From: Clavaria fumosa
Taxonomy: Eukaryota > Basidiomycota > Agaricomycetes > Agaricales > Clavariaceae
Direction of reading: 5' to 3'
NCBI GenBank assembly: GCA_951802425.1
Contig: OX637801.1
Coordinates: forward strand, 3,348,001-3,412,000
Length of the DNA: 64,000 nt
Shown: piece by piece, positions 46,968 through 58,180 of the stretch
Layout of the letters: every line of letters starts with the position of its first letter
Position numbering within the stretch: position 1 is the first letter of the stretch
Program-made: the position numbers and the translations under genes
The notes under the pieces: model-generated
Seen by the model: the letters and a program-made list of their open reading frames with translations, nothing else
What the model was told of the DNA's origin: nothing
Databases searched by the model: none

Positions 46968-47082
46968 AAACAGGAGGCGAAGGGATCAGAGGAATGTATG
47001 GAAGTTCCTTTTCTGCCCATCAAAGGGGGCAACAGCTAGGTCCAGCATTCTGTAGCACTGTAAAATAAAATTCCAGGCCTTC

Positions 47083-47931
47083 TGTTAAGATCTGATTCTT
47101 TGCTTCAACAGAGGTATAGGAGGGGTAGTGTAGAGGAGACCAAAAAAGGGTGGGTGGCAAAGACGAAGCCGGAGCGGAGCGGAGTCCGGTCGGAGTCCGG
47201 ATCGGAGTTGTGCGAGGACTTCTCCTCTACACAAAAGAAAAGAACTAGAAGGAGGGGGTCAAAGGGTGTGTGGGACTATGGCCTCAACTTATGGGTTGTG
47301 CCACCATGTGTATACATGTCCCAATTTAACCTTGCTGGTACTTTGCTTTCCAGGACAAGGAAGGACAAAGTCCGAGGGGAAATCGCCCAGAGTCCGTCGG
47401 AGTCTGCCGGAGTTTTGCGGAACTCGTCGGGACTGTCAAGAACAGTGAGGACAAAGTCCCTTAACGCATGGACCAAGTGGCAAGGACCAGAAATAACATT
47501 AATATTCGAACTGAGGATCATGGAGATACATGGGGGTTTATATGCTACTAGGGTAGGGCATAGGGCAGACTGTGAAACATGAATATATCAAATGTACATA
47601 GTAATTTCACCTGAGGAGTGGGAAGGCATAGGTGATACATGTAAGACAAAGAATAAGTTCCCATGGGCAGTGGGCATCATCCCAATGGTTGCTAACCATG
47701 GACTAGCACCAGGGAACATACTAGAAACAAAGTCCATTCAGTCCGAAGGACCGATATCGAAGTCCGACGAAAGTCCGGACCGGAGCTTCGGAGTTGGAGC
47801 TGGAGCGGAGATGGAGCGGAGCGGAGTTCGGGCGGAACTGTGTCGGAGATGCCGGAGATGCTTCGGAGGTGCTTCGGAGGTGTTTCGGAGGTGTTTCGGA
47901 GGTGATTAGGTGACTGGATAGGACCGTGACA
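47083..47931 (-). repeat. 3' LTR of C1
   Basis: 849 bp. It contains minus-strand CATATAAA (TATA at 47537-47542) and, 30 nt downstream, AGTTCGAATAT (47512-47502), the complement of the primer site. Confidence 0.85.
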
Positions 47932-50161
47932 GTATCCCCCTCTTAGGGTCGAGCCCTCGAGACCCTTAAGTGACAGTATTTCACTGTGTGGGTTGGAGAG
48001 AGTTGGAGTTGGAGGTGGGTGGAACTGGAGCTGGAGTTGGAGTCAGAGGTCTGGAGCAGGTCGGAGATGGTGCAGATGGGTCAGAGGGTGTCGGAGATGT
48101 GAAGCAGAGGTGTGGAGCTGAGAGAATCGGAGTTTTGGGAGCTTCGGAGTTTCTGAGCAGAGGTGTGGAGGTGAGGGAGTCGGAGTTTTGGAGATTCAGA
48201 GTGGAGGTACAGGATCGGAGTTTTGGAGTGGAGTGCAGAGGTGTGGAATCAGAGTTGGAGCGGAGGTGTGGAGGTGCGGAATCAGAGTTGGAGCAGAGGT
48301 ATGGAGGAGCAGCAGTAAGGGAATCGGAGTTTTGGAGGTTTGGAGCAGAGGTGCAGAGGTGCGGAAATGGAGTCAGAGTCTCAGAAGAGAGGTGCAGAGG
48401 TAGCAGAGTTGGAGTCAGAGCAGTGGAGTAGCGGAGCGGAGGTGCGGAGGTGCAGAGCAGAGGTGCGGAGGTGCAGAGTGGAGGTGCAGAGGTAGCAGAG
48501 TGTGGAGGGGGGGGGCAGAAAAGGTTGGAGATGCTGGGAGGCTGTGAGGACCTATTGTAAGTTCACTCACCCCCCCCTCCTACTAAAATTTTTTATGTTA
48601 AGAAAAAAATTTCTAAGTTTTACTAAGAGATTGTGAAGAAGTGGGCTAGAGTAGACAGAAGAGTAGAACAAAAACAGGAAACAAGGAGTGTTGGAGTTGT
48701 ACAAAAGGCAACATTGTATGGACAAGATTTCGGAGTTTTTGTAAAGTCAAGGGAAGTCAGAGTATCAGAGTATTAAAGAATCAGAAAAAAGCAGAGTTTT
48801 GGAGTTTTGGGATTTGTGAGGATTGGAGTAACAGGAAACATAGGGACATAGGAAGCATAACAATGTAGCAAAGGAACATAATTTTGGAATTTCGGAGTTT
48901 TCGGAGTATCGGAGGAGGGCGGAATTTCGGAGTTTCGGAGATGCGGAGTCCAAGAATGTGAGTGCGGAGTGGTCCGGAGCTGTGCGGAGATGTGGCGTGG
49001 AGGTCCGAGACCATGTCAGAGGAGTTCAGAGTAGTTCAGAGTAGCAAGGATTGCGTGAGCAACCTCGCTGGACAGATGTGTTCACAAGATAGCAATCCTG
49101 AGAACTGGTGATGCAACCACAGTGGGCAGCATCCAGAATCGGGTCCAGATTCAGACTCGCTGCAGCAAGGATAGAATCGGAGTCCTGGAGTCGGAGTTCC
49201 GGAGTAGGTCTGGAGTATGCGCTGGCCAAGCGCCCATTGGAGCCCATGCCCGGATCGGGCTGGAGTCGGATCGGAGTTTTGGAGTCAGATATCCACGAGT
49301 GCGGGAGTCCTCGAATTGTTAGGCTTGTACACTGGACAATCAGCAGATTGTATATGGTACAGCCAGGTGTCCAAAGGACCAAGTCACACAAGGGGACAAG
49401 ATCAGAGTTCAGAGGGCCATGTCGAGACAAGACAGTGGGCCACAAAGCAAGACAAAATGTCCAGAGTTCGGAGTTCCGGATTTCGGAGGTCCGGAGTTTG
49501 ACAGTCCGGAGTTCGGAGGTTTGGAGTTTTGGGGGTAAGAGCCGGAGACTGGATATCCAACATTCCCCATCTCGGAGTGGCCAGAGACGGAGTCCGGATA
49601 TCTGGAGTTCGGAGTTTCCTGTTTCAGAGCCTCGCAACATTGGATATGAAGGAGGCAAGCCAAGGAGAACCCAGGAACAGGGGGCCAGAGTTTGGAAGTC
49701 CAGCATTCGGTGTTTTCCTGCCTCAATTCTCCCAACATGAAGGAGATGAGCTAAGGAGCACTGGGAATTGTTGGCTGGGCTTTGGAAAATGTCCTAGTTG
49801 TATTGCCGTGGACAGACGGCTTGTGGCAAATCCAGGTCCGGAGCAAATGCACACAAAGTGTGCTCGAATGGACCGGAGTTTCGGAGCGGAGTTTCGGATC
49901 GGAGTTATGGATCAGAGTTTCGGATCGGAGGTTAGGAAAATGTCCTAGTTGTATCGCCATGGACAGACGGCTTGTGGCAAATCCAGGTCCAGAGCAAATG
50001 CACACGAAGTGCGCTCGAACAGACCGGAGCTTCGGAGTGGAGTTTCAGATCGGAGGTTCAGATCGGATTTTTGGCTTTTGCAGCAAGGAGCAAGGCAAGC
50101 AGCAGCACAAAGGGCAAGCAAAGGACCAGTTGTATACACGAGGTTGTTAGTTCGAATATAC
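47932..50161 (-). other. Non-coding interior of C1, rich in CGGAG-type repeats
   Basis: Dense irregular repeats of GGAGTTTCGGAG/GCAGAGGTG (47970-48520), and a tandem duplication of about 150 bp (GAAAATGTCCTAGTTGTAT...; 49786-49930 and 49937-50080). An open frame of 226 codons on the sense strand (49706-49026) has a partial counterpart in C2 (58035-57382), but repeats alone could keep it open. Confidence 0.6.
50149..50159 (-). other. Self-priming primer-binding site of C1
   Basis: Minus-strand ATATTCGAACT, two bases from the 5' LTR. It is the exact 11-nt reverse complement of LTR bases at 50580-50590, which lie 30 nt downstream of the TATA box at 50615-50620. Confidence 0.72.
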
Positions 50162-51006
50162 TGTTAAGATCTGATTCTTTGCTTCAACAGAGGTATAGGA
50201 GGGGTAGTGTAGAGGAGACCAAAAAAGGGTGGGTGGCAAAGACGAAGCCGGAGCGGAGCGGAGTCCGGTCGGAGTCTGGATCGGAGTTGTGCGAGGACTT
50301 CTCCTCTACACAAAAGAAAAGAACTAGAAGGAGGGGGTCAAAGGGTGTGTGGGACTATGGCCTCAACTTATGGGTTGTGCCACCACGTGTATACGTGTCC
50401 CAATTTAACCTTGCTGGTACTTTGCTTTCCAGGACAAGGAAGACAAAGTCCGAGGGGAAATCGCCTGGAGTCCGTCGGAGTCTGCCGGAGTTTTGCGGAA
50501 CTCGTCGGGACTGTCAAGAACAGTGAGGACGAAGTCCCTTAACGCACGGACCAAGTGGCAAGGACCAGAAATAACATTAATATTCGAACTGAGGATCATG
50601 GAGATACATGGGGGTTTATATGCTACTAGGGTAGGGCATAGGGCAGACTGTGAAACATGAATATATCAAATGTACATAGTAATTTCACCTGAGGAGTGGG
50701 AAGGCATAGGTGATACATGTAAGACAAAGAATAAGTTCCCATGGGCAGTGGGCATCGTCCCAATGGTTGCTAACCATGGACTAGCACCAGGGAACATATT
50801 AGAAACAAAGTCCATTCGGTCCAAAGGACCAATATCGAAGTCCGACGAAAGTCTGGACCGGAGCTTCGGAGTTGGAGCCAGAGTGGAGATGGAGCGGAGC
50901 GGAGTTCGGGCGGAACTGTGTCGGAGATGCTGGAGATGCTTCGGAGGTGCTTCAGTGTTTCGGAGGTGTTTCGGAGGTGATTAGGTGACTGGATAGGACC
51001 GTGACA
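50162..51006 (-). repeat. 5' LTR of C1
   Basis: 845 bp. It differs from the left LTR mostly at CpG-derived sites plus small indels in CGGAGGTG repeats near its edge. Confidence 0.85.
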
Positions 51007-51011
51007 CCTTC

Positions 51012-51117
51012 GGCACTCAGGATTTCTTCGATCTCTTAACAGTCCTGTCCTCTCAGGCTGCTCTTCTAGGTACTTATGTACCTATAGAACTCTTATTCTA
51101 TGAAACTATTGGTAGTG
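51012..51117. other. Short flank of C1, probably 5' end of element A1
   Basis: GGCACTCAGGATTTCTTC continues the A1 leader sequence across C1; A2 has GGGCACTCAGTATC at the equivalent place (54563). No gene. Confidence 0.45.
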
Positions 51118-51267
51118 TGGGGCCCAAATGGTGTCCCAGGTTCTGGAAGGGGACAGCAGGTTCCAGGAGTGTGTAAAGGAGTTTGCGAGGTTGTAGAGGG
51201 CCGTCAGGAGGTTCGTAGATGTTGGTAAAGTTGGTTTGAGTAGGGGAAAAATGAATGGGTCCTGACA
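51118..51267 (-). mobile_element. Truncated LTR D fragment inside element A2
   Basis: Minus-strand TGTCAGGACCCATTCATTTTTCC... matches the first about 150 bp of solo LTRs D1/D2. It interrupts A2 just after its ...KSYWW segment. Confidence 0.65.
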
Positions 51268-54200
51268 CCAGCCACCAATAAGACTTTACCAGTGCAGCTC
51301 TCAACTTCTGAGGGCCAGGATGTCCTGCAGCTGGGAGGTCATGCTCGAATTCAAGGACAGCCTCACGAGCTCCCAGGGGGACCCAAGTAAGTATCCCCTT
51401 TTACCAGAGTCCAGCGCAATCTTGTGTCCACTTGTCATCAAGCTCCTCAGGTTTCTGCAAGTGTGCCACGCTATTTTTCTGGAGTAGCATCTCCATTTCC
51501 AACATGAATGACATGTGGACTTCCATTTGTGGGAAAACCTGCACTGCAAGGTTTTTGACATTTTGATGACTCTCTTGCAAAGATTGAGGTGAGGAAGCTT
51601 GAGTTTGGAAGCTTCAGCCATAAAACTTGTACTGTCCATATCTCAGTCAATTCTGGATCATTTTGAATGCAATTTTTTTTATTTTCATCAAGAAATGAAG
51701 GGCTACGATCCTGTTTACTCAAAACCCGTGGAAAACCCGCGGGTTACCCGTGGTGATCACTATCCACAACTCTCCAGGTCCCATCTGTCTGCCACTGTGA
51801 AAGGACTCCACCAGTCGCCAAGTTACTTGCATCCATCTCTACCTTCCATCTCCCTTTGTCTTGTGGCAGAGCCAAGACTGGGGTGTTAGGATTGCTTACA
51901 TAAGCCATCCCAAAGAGGAGTTGTGGAGAAACTGGGGAGGGTTGTCAGAAGGTCACATGACCTGTGGCTGGGGTGGGATTACATAATCATAAGATCACAT
52001 GACCTGAGGCCTGGGCACGTCACATGATTCGAGGGTCCAAGCATGGGAACACTGGCAAGTGCCAAAGTGTTCGCTATAAGTACCTTTGCTTTTCCTGCCA
52101 ATACAAGTGCCAGGCAGAGATCTTGGAAGGCTGCTTCCTCCTCCTCCTCCCATTTCCATGGAACCTTCCCAGTCAGCCAGAGAGTGGCTTTGCCTGGGCA
52201 GAAAGATTCAGGATGTGCCAGTGGAGGTAGTTCAACATCCCATTGAACTTCTGGACATCCTTCACATTCCTAGGACATGGCCAATCTCAGACTGCCACAC
52301 CCTTGGCTGGGTCATGCTCTAGCTAGTTGTGAGAGATCTTCATCCCCAGGAAGATGATCTCACTCTTCTCAAACTTGCATTTACTGAGTTTGAGACACAA
52401 ACCATTCTCTCCAAACTTCCTCAAGACCCAATCCATCCAATACCAGTGTGTAGCCAAATCCTCTGCAAACACAATGACATCATCCACAAAGGCCCTGACA
52501 TGTCCTCCTGCAATCTCCTCTCTCAACATGTGATTCATGAAGCATTGGAAGGTGGTAGGGGCATTCTGTAGTCCAAACCACATGTAGCTGCAGGTTCAAA
52601 GAGTCCACGAGGTGTAAGGAAGGCACAACAATGTTGGTGCTCAGGACAGATCTTCATCAATGGGAAACCTCCCTTCACATCAATCTTAGAATAGATATTT
52701 GCCCCCTTGAGTACATCCACCATGTCTTGGATGCAGGGAAGAGGGTACTTGTCCTTGATCAAGTGCAAGTTCAGATCGGCTGCAGCTTGTCCTTCTCATG
52801 TTTGAAGAAGAGGGGACTGGCATATGGGGACTTTGAAGGTTGGATACGTCCAGAGGCCAGCTGCTCATCCACCCAATGGTTCATCTCTACTAACTCATCT
52901 TGTGTCAAAGAATATAGCTTAGAGGAGAGGTGCTCAGGGTCCTTTTTGAACTCGATCTTAATATCAAAGTCCAGTTGGGAGCAGGGAAGCTCATCCCACT
53001 TCGCTTCACTAGAAACCGAAGGGTAGCAGCTGGGGTAGGGCCAGAATTGGGAAAACGGGTGTCCAGAATACTCATGGATGTGAGGGTACTCATTTTTGGG
53101 GGTGCAGGGGCTCAAGGGGATGGGGAACACTGTGGGGGGCAGTGGGTAAGGCTCAGCTCTGCCTTCTTCCAGTCAATGTTGGAGTTGTGTCACTTGAGCC
53201 AGTCATGCCCAAGGATGGATGACCTTGTGGGTTTGGATCTTCCCTAGCAGGAAGCAGATCTGTTCATGATGGTCACCCATCATCACCAGCAGCTCGGTTC
53301 CATACCAGATTTTACCCTCTCTATTCTGTGACCCATCCACATTATACATTGTGATTGGATTCAGCAGGGGAGATGGCTCCAGTCCCACTCTTCTCACCCA
53401 CTCCAGGTTCATGAAGCAGTTGGTGCATCCTGAGTCGACAAGGGCCTTCATTGTAGCCCCCTTGCCAGTGCTGAGAGCCTCCAAGTGCACCTGGATGGCT
53501 AGCTCTTGTGGCACATGTTTCCCCACTTCTGACTGCACCATGGTTGGGCACTCTGCCAGCCTCACTTCCTCCTTCACCTCAGCCCCAATTCAGGTATGTC
53601 TCCACTGCAAGATAGTATATCAGGGTATACTTGCAGTGGGCACAGGGATGGAAAGGGGGCTGGCACAGTCCTTCTCCCCAGCAGGAGCCCTCCTCTCTCT
53701 CTTGTACAGCTCTATGCAGGCTCGGAGCCATGCAATCTCTTTCTCATATTCCTCTGCCATTTGGGGGGCACCTGATACTGCACAGGTTTGGGCCCTTGGG
53801 ACCTGCAGATGCATATTGGGCAGGGGGCAGAATTGGATAGCATGGCCAGTCTGGTGGCATTGGAAACAACGTCTCTCATTAGCAAGGGCCCATCTCCAGC
53901 CCATGGCCACATCCAGAGGTCGCAGTAGGGTCGCCACAGGTCGCGCAGAGGTCGCGAAAGGTCACGCAGGGGTCGCAATGGGTCGCACAGAGGTTGCAAT
54001 GGGTTGCAGTGTCTGTTCCATGAATATCCCATCCAGTCGTCTTTGCTGGGCATCAAGTCTTTCTGCCAGCATCCTCCATGCTCCATAAGTCTCTGGCATT
54101 GGGGAGAGACCATAGATTCTCTCCACCAACCTCCTGCTCAGGTTCAACTCCAACCAATGGACTAGGATTCCTGAGTCCTTCTCTGCACTCAACTCTGCCT

Positions 54201-54560
54201 GTCAGAACAGTTTCTCAAATTTCATGAAGAACTCCAGTGCTGTCATGGCACCCTGTTTCAACCTTGCATTATTGGCAAGGGCAGTCACATGGTCATTCGG
54301 GTCATCAAATGCCCACTTCATCTCATCCACAAACTCTGCCCAGGATCTCTTCTGCCTTCATATTCACCCATTCTGCAGCAAATCCATCTCCAACAATTTT
54401 GCTCAGAGCAAAGAGGACCTTCACCAGGTCCACAGCATAGGTAGTCAGGTTTGCCATAAACAGGAGGCAAAAGGATCAGAGGAATGTACAGAAGTTCCTT
54501 TTCTGCCCATCAAAGGGGGCAACAGCTAGTTCCAGCATTCTATAGCACTGTAAAATAAAG
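51268..54560 (-). pseudogene. Element A2, decayed Ty3/gypsy copy (gag to RNase H)
   Basis: Minus-strand order: gag (from about 54455), CCHC knuckle (CFQCHQTGHAIQFC near 53860), protease (LVDSGCTNCF near 53430), reverse transcriptase (SPYASPLFFKHEKDKLQPI; palm box FVDDVIVF near 52480), RNase H/HHCC remains (51300-51560 and 51760-51882). Multiple frameshifts and small deletions are present. Two foreign inserts interrupt RNase H: 51560-51760 and the LTR-A fragment 51883-52095. It is the same family as A1 but keeps protease and polymerase Asp residues that A1 has lost. Confidence 0.82.
51883..52095 (+). mobile_element. Truncated LTR A fragment inside A2
   Basis: Plus-strand TGTTAGGATTGCTTACATAAGCCATCCC, as in 55093-54804, ending inside the repeat at TTTGCTTTTCC. 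It is inserted after ACTGGGG of the RNase H region. Confidence 0.65.
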
Positions 54561-54561
54561 T

Positions 54562-54803
54562 TCTGGGCCTTGGGCACTCAGTATCTGTTAGAGAGGGTCA
54601 CAGTAGTTGTCCTCCAGGTCTGGTCACATGAATCTACACACAGTAAAAATTTCATGTGGTTCTGTAACACACCATGGGCAAGGGAAAAGGAGAAGAGGGT
54701 GATAGGGGCTGAACTGTTACAATGTGTCACAGTTTGAAATTAAGGGTCCAGGCTAGCCAGGTTAGGACATGGGGCTAGGGCGGACGGGCGGATCTTAGTA
54801 TTA
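54562..54803. other. Spacer between A2 and an LTR A copy
   Basis: No ORF or recognised repeat; probably the degraded 5' end of A2. Confidence 0.35.
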
Positions 54804-55093
54804 TATCAGACTGGGTCTCACACAACTTAAGGGTAAGGTCATGACGACAATATTAAGATAAGGGGAAAAGAGTACAAAAAAGGAAAAGCAAAGGTACTTA
54901 TAGTGAACACTTCGGCACTTGCCAGCATTCCAATGCTTGGACCCTTGGATCATGTGACATGCCCAGGCTTCAGGTCATGTGATCTTATGATTATGTAATC
55001 CCACCCCAGCCACAGGTCATGTGATCTTCTGACAACCCTCCCCAGTTTCTCCACAACTCCTCTTTGGGATGGCTTATGTAAGCAATCCTAACA
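54804..55093 (-). mobile_element. LTR-like repeat of family A (290 bp)
   Basis: Minus-strand TGTTAGGATTGCTTACATAAGCC...GAGACCCAGTCTGATA, the same borders as 31835-32123. No target duplication was recognised. Confidence 0.65.
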
Positions 55094-55371
55094 CTCCTCC
55101 TTGTTACCTTGTACTATACTGTTCCTAGGGTCCCATACTTGGTATATATACTTGTACTTACATGCATGTAATTCCCTAGCTTTCTATATTCTCAGACTCT
55201 GCATCTTTCTACCTCTAAGTCAGACTGAACACCTGCTTACCATGTGACTCTTGCAACCTTGTTGCAACCTCACCATGACCTTCGGACTCTGGATTTAGGA
55301 TTGACTGCGACACATTGACAAGTTCACAAAACAGACCCTCATTGAGGTAATTGGTCTTGACCTCACTGGAC
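55094..55371 (-). pseudogene. Possible distal remnant of the gene family interrupted by C2
   Basis: Across the TTGGT duplication the minus-strand frame ...KDASSTK continues as SSEVKTNYLNEGLF... for about 45 codons to a stop. Weak evidence; may be chance. Confidence 0.3.
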
Positions 55372-55376
55372 TTGGT
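55372..55376. repeat. Target-site duplication of C2, left (TTGGT)
   Basis: TTGGT recurs at 59697-59701 directly after C2. Confidence 0.85.
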
Positions 55377-57799
55377 TGTTAAGATCAGATTCTTTGCTTC
55401 AAAGCAGGAGTAGGGGTAGTGTAGAGGAGACCAAAAAGGGCAAAGGCGAAGCCGGAGCGGAGCGGAGTCCGGTCAGAGTCCGGATCGGAGTTGTGCGAGG
55501 ACTTCTCCTCTACACAAAAGGAAAGAACTAGAAGGAGGGGGTCAAAGGGTGTGGGACTATGGCCTCAACTTATGGGTTGTGCCACCACGTGTATACGTGT
55601 CCCAATTTAACCTTGCTGGTACTTTGCTTTCCAGGACAAGGAAGGACGAAGTCTGAAGGGAAATTGCCCAGAGTCTGTCAGAGTCTGCCGGAGTTTTGCG
55701 GAACTCGTCGGGACTGTCAAGAACAGTGAGGATGAAGTCCCTTAATGCACGGACCAAGTGGCAAGGACCAGAAATAACATTAATATTCGAACTGAGGATC
55801 ATGGAGATACATGGGGGCTTATATGCTACTAGGGTAGGGCATAGGGCAGACTGTGAAACATGAATATATCAAATATCTACAATAATTTCACCTGAGGAGT
55901 GAGAAAGGCATAGATGATACATGTAAGGCAAAGAATAAGTTCCCATGGGTAGTGGGCATCATCCCAATGGTTACTAACCATGGACTAGCACCAAGGAACA
56001 TGCTAGAAACAAAGTCCATTCGGTCCGAAGGACCAATATCGAAGTCCGATGAAAGTCCGGACTGGAGTTTCGGACCCCGGAGTGGAGACAGAGCAGAATT
56101 GGAGTGGGGGTGCCGGAGTTGGAGCGGAGATACATCGGAGATGTATTGGAGGTAATTGCAGGTGTTTTGGAGGTGGCTGGGTAACTGGATAGGGCCGTGA
56201 CAGTATCCCCCTCTTAGGGTCAAGTCCTTGAGACCCTTAAGTGACAGTATTTCACTGTGTGGGTTGGAGAGAGTTGGAGTTGGAGGTGGGTGGAACTGGG
56301 GCTGGAGTTGGAGTCGGAGGTCTGGAGCAGGTCAGAGATGGTGCAGATGGGTCAGAGGGTGTCGGAGATGTGAAGCAGAGGTGTGGAGCTGAGAGAATCG
56401 GAGTTTGGGAGCTTCAGAGTTTTTGAGCAGAGGTGTGGAGGTGAGGGAGTTGGAGATTTGGAGATTCAGAGTGGAGGTACAGAGGAGCAGAAGTGTGGAG
56501 GGAGGAATCAGAGATGAGTGGAGGTGCAGAATTGAATTTTGGAGTTTTGGAGTGGAGTGCAGAGGTGTGGAATCGGAGTTGGAGCGGAGGTGCGGAGGTG
56601 CAGAATCGGAGTTGGAGCAGAGGTAAGGGAATCGGAGTTTTGGAGGTTTGGAGCAGAGGTGCAGAGGTGTGGAAATGGAGTCAGAGTCTCAGAGGAGAGG
56701 TGCAGAGGTAGCAGAGTTGGAGTCAGAGCAGCGGAGTAGCGGAGCGGAGTAGCGGAGCAGAGGTGCGGAGGTGCAGAGTGGAGGTGCAGAGGTAGCAGAG
56801 TGTGGAGGGGGGGGCAGAAAAGGTTGGAGATGCTGGGAGGCTGTGAGGACCTATTGTAAGTTCACTCACCCCCCCCTCCTACAAAAATTTTTTATGTTAA
56901 GAAATTTTTTTCTAAGTTTTACTAAGGGATTGTGAAGAAGTGGGCTAGAGTAGACAGAAGAGTAGAACAAAAACAGGAAACAAGGAGTGTTGGAGTTGTA
57001 CAAAAGGCAACATTGTATGGACAAGATTTCGGAGTTTTTGTAAAGTCAAGGGAAGTCAGAGTATCAGAGTATTAAAGAATCAGACAAAAAGCAGAGTTTT
57101 GGAGTTTTGGGATTTGTGAGGATTGGAGTAACAGGAAACATAGGGACATAGGAAGCATAACAATGTAGCAAAGGAACATAATTTTGGAATTTCGGAGTTT
57201 TTGGAGCATCAGAGGAGGGCAGAATCTCGGAGTTTCGGAGATGTGGAGTCTGAGAATGTGAGTGCAGAGTGGTCTGGAGCTGTGCGGAGATGTGGCGTGG
57301 AGGTTCGAGACCATGTCAGAGGAGTTCAGAGTAGTTCAGAGTAGCAAGGATTGTGTGAGCAACCTCACTGGACAGATGTGTTCACAAGGTAGCAATCCTG
57401 AGAACTGGTGATGCAACCACAGTGGGGAGCATCCAGAATCGGGTCCAGATTCGGACTCGCTGCAGCAAGGATAGAATCGGAGTCCCAGAGTCAGAGTATG
57501 CACTGGCCAAGTGCCCATCAGAATCCGTGCCCGGATCAGGCTGGAGTCGGATCGGAGTTTTGGAGTCAGATATCCACGAGTGTGGGAGTCCTCGAATTGT
57601 TAGGCATGTAAACTGGACAATCAGCAGATTGTATATGGTACAGCCAGGTGTCCAAAGGACCAAGTCACACAAGGGGTCAAGATCGGAGTTCAGAGGGCCA
57701 TGTCGAGACAAGACAGTGGGCCACAAAGCAAGACAAAGTGTCCGGAGTTCGGAGTTCCGGATTTCGGAGGTCTGGAGTTTGACAGTCCGGAGTTCGGAG

Positions 57800-58180
57800 G
57801 TCTGCAGTTTGGAACTTTGGTGCTCGGCATTTGGCATTTCCCATCTCGGAGTTTTGCAATGTGGTAATCCACAAAGGAAACGAGCACAAGGACAGCTCAA
57901 AAAGGAGCAATATCGGAGTTCTGGAGTTTGGAGGTTCGGAGTTTTGGGGGTCTGGAGCTCGGAGTTCAGCATTTCCTGTCTCGGAGTTTTGCAACATGGT
58001 AATCCATGCAGGAAACGAGTGCAAGGAAAGCTCAAAATAGAGCAATATCAGAGTTCTGGAGTTCGGAGGTTTGGAGGTTTGGGAGTCTGGGGCTTGGAGT
58101 TTGGCATTTCCCATCTCGGAGTTTCGCAACATGGTAATCCACGAAGGAAACGAGCACAAGGAAAGCACAAACAAGAGCCA
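57800..58180. repeat. Three tandem units of about 125 bp inside C2
   Basis: Units contain TGGTAATCCAC/TGCARGAAACGAGYRCAAGG...AGCAATATCGGAGTTCTGGAG. C1 lacks the array at the colinear site near 49540, so copy number changed between family members. Confidence 0.7.

Larger units (their letters stand above)
47083..51006 (-). mobile_element. Non-autonomous LTR element C1 (3.9 kb)
   Basis: LTRs 47083-47931 and 50162-51006 (TGTTAAGATC...CCGTGACA on the plus strand) are flanked by perfect CCTTC duplications (47078-47082, 51007-51011). The purine tract beside the left LTR (minus-strand CCCTAAGAGGGGGATAC) and the primer site beside the right LTR set the orientation as minus. The 2.2-kb interior has no gag or pol domain. 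It is crowded with TTCGGAG/CGGAGT repeats. Gypsy-B-like LTR borders (TGTCACGGTCC) suggest mobilisation by a related chromovirus. Inserted next to the gag leader of A1. Confidence 0.88.

Noticed and set aside
47970..48520. Regularly repeated CGGAG motifs resembling a repeat-spacer array
   Set aside because: Repeats are short, irregular and without unique constant-length spacers; the host is a eukaryote. It is not a CRISPR array.
49108..49740. Plus-strand 210-codon open frame in C1
   Set aside because: It is antisense to the element and composed of the CGGAG repeat read as ...SEFRS.../...RSFGV...; openness follows from the repeat.
50130..50161. tRNA T-arm-like sequence (GTTAGTTCGAATATAC) next to the C1 LTR, first read as a tRNA-primed PBS
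   Set aside because: It does not start with the CCA complement TGG, and its core is exactly complementary to the family's own LTR at the expected transcript start, so self-priming explains it better.
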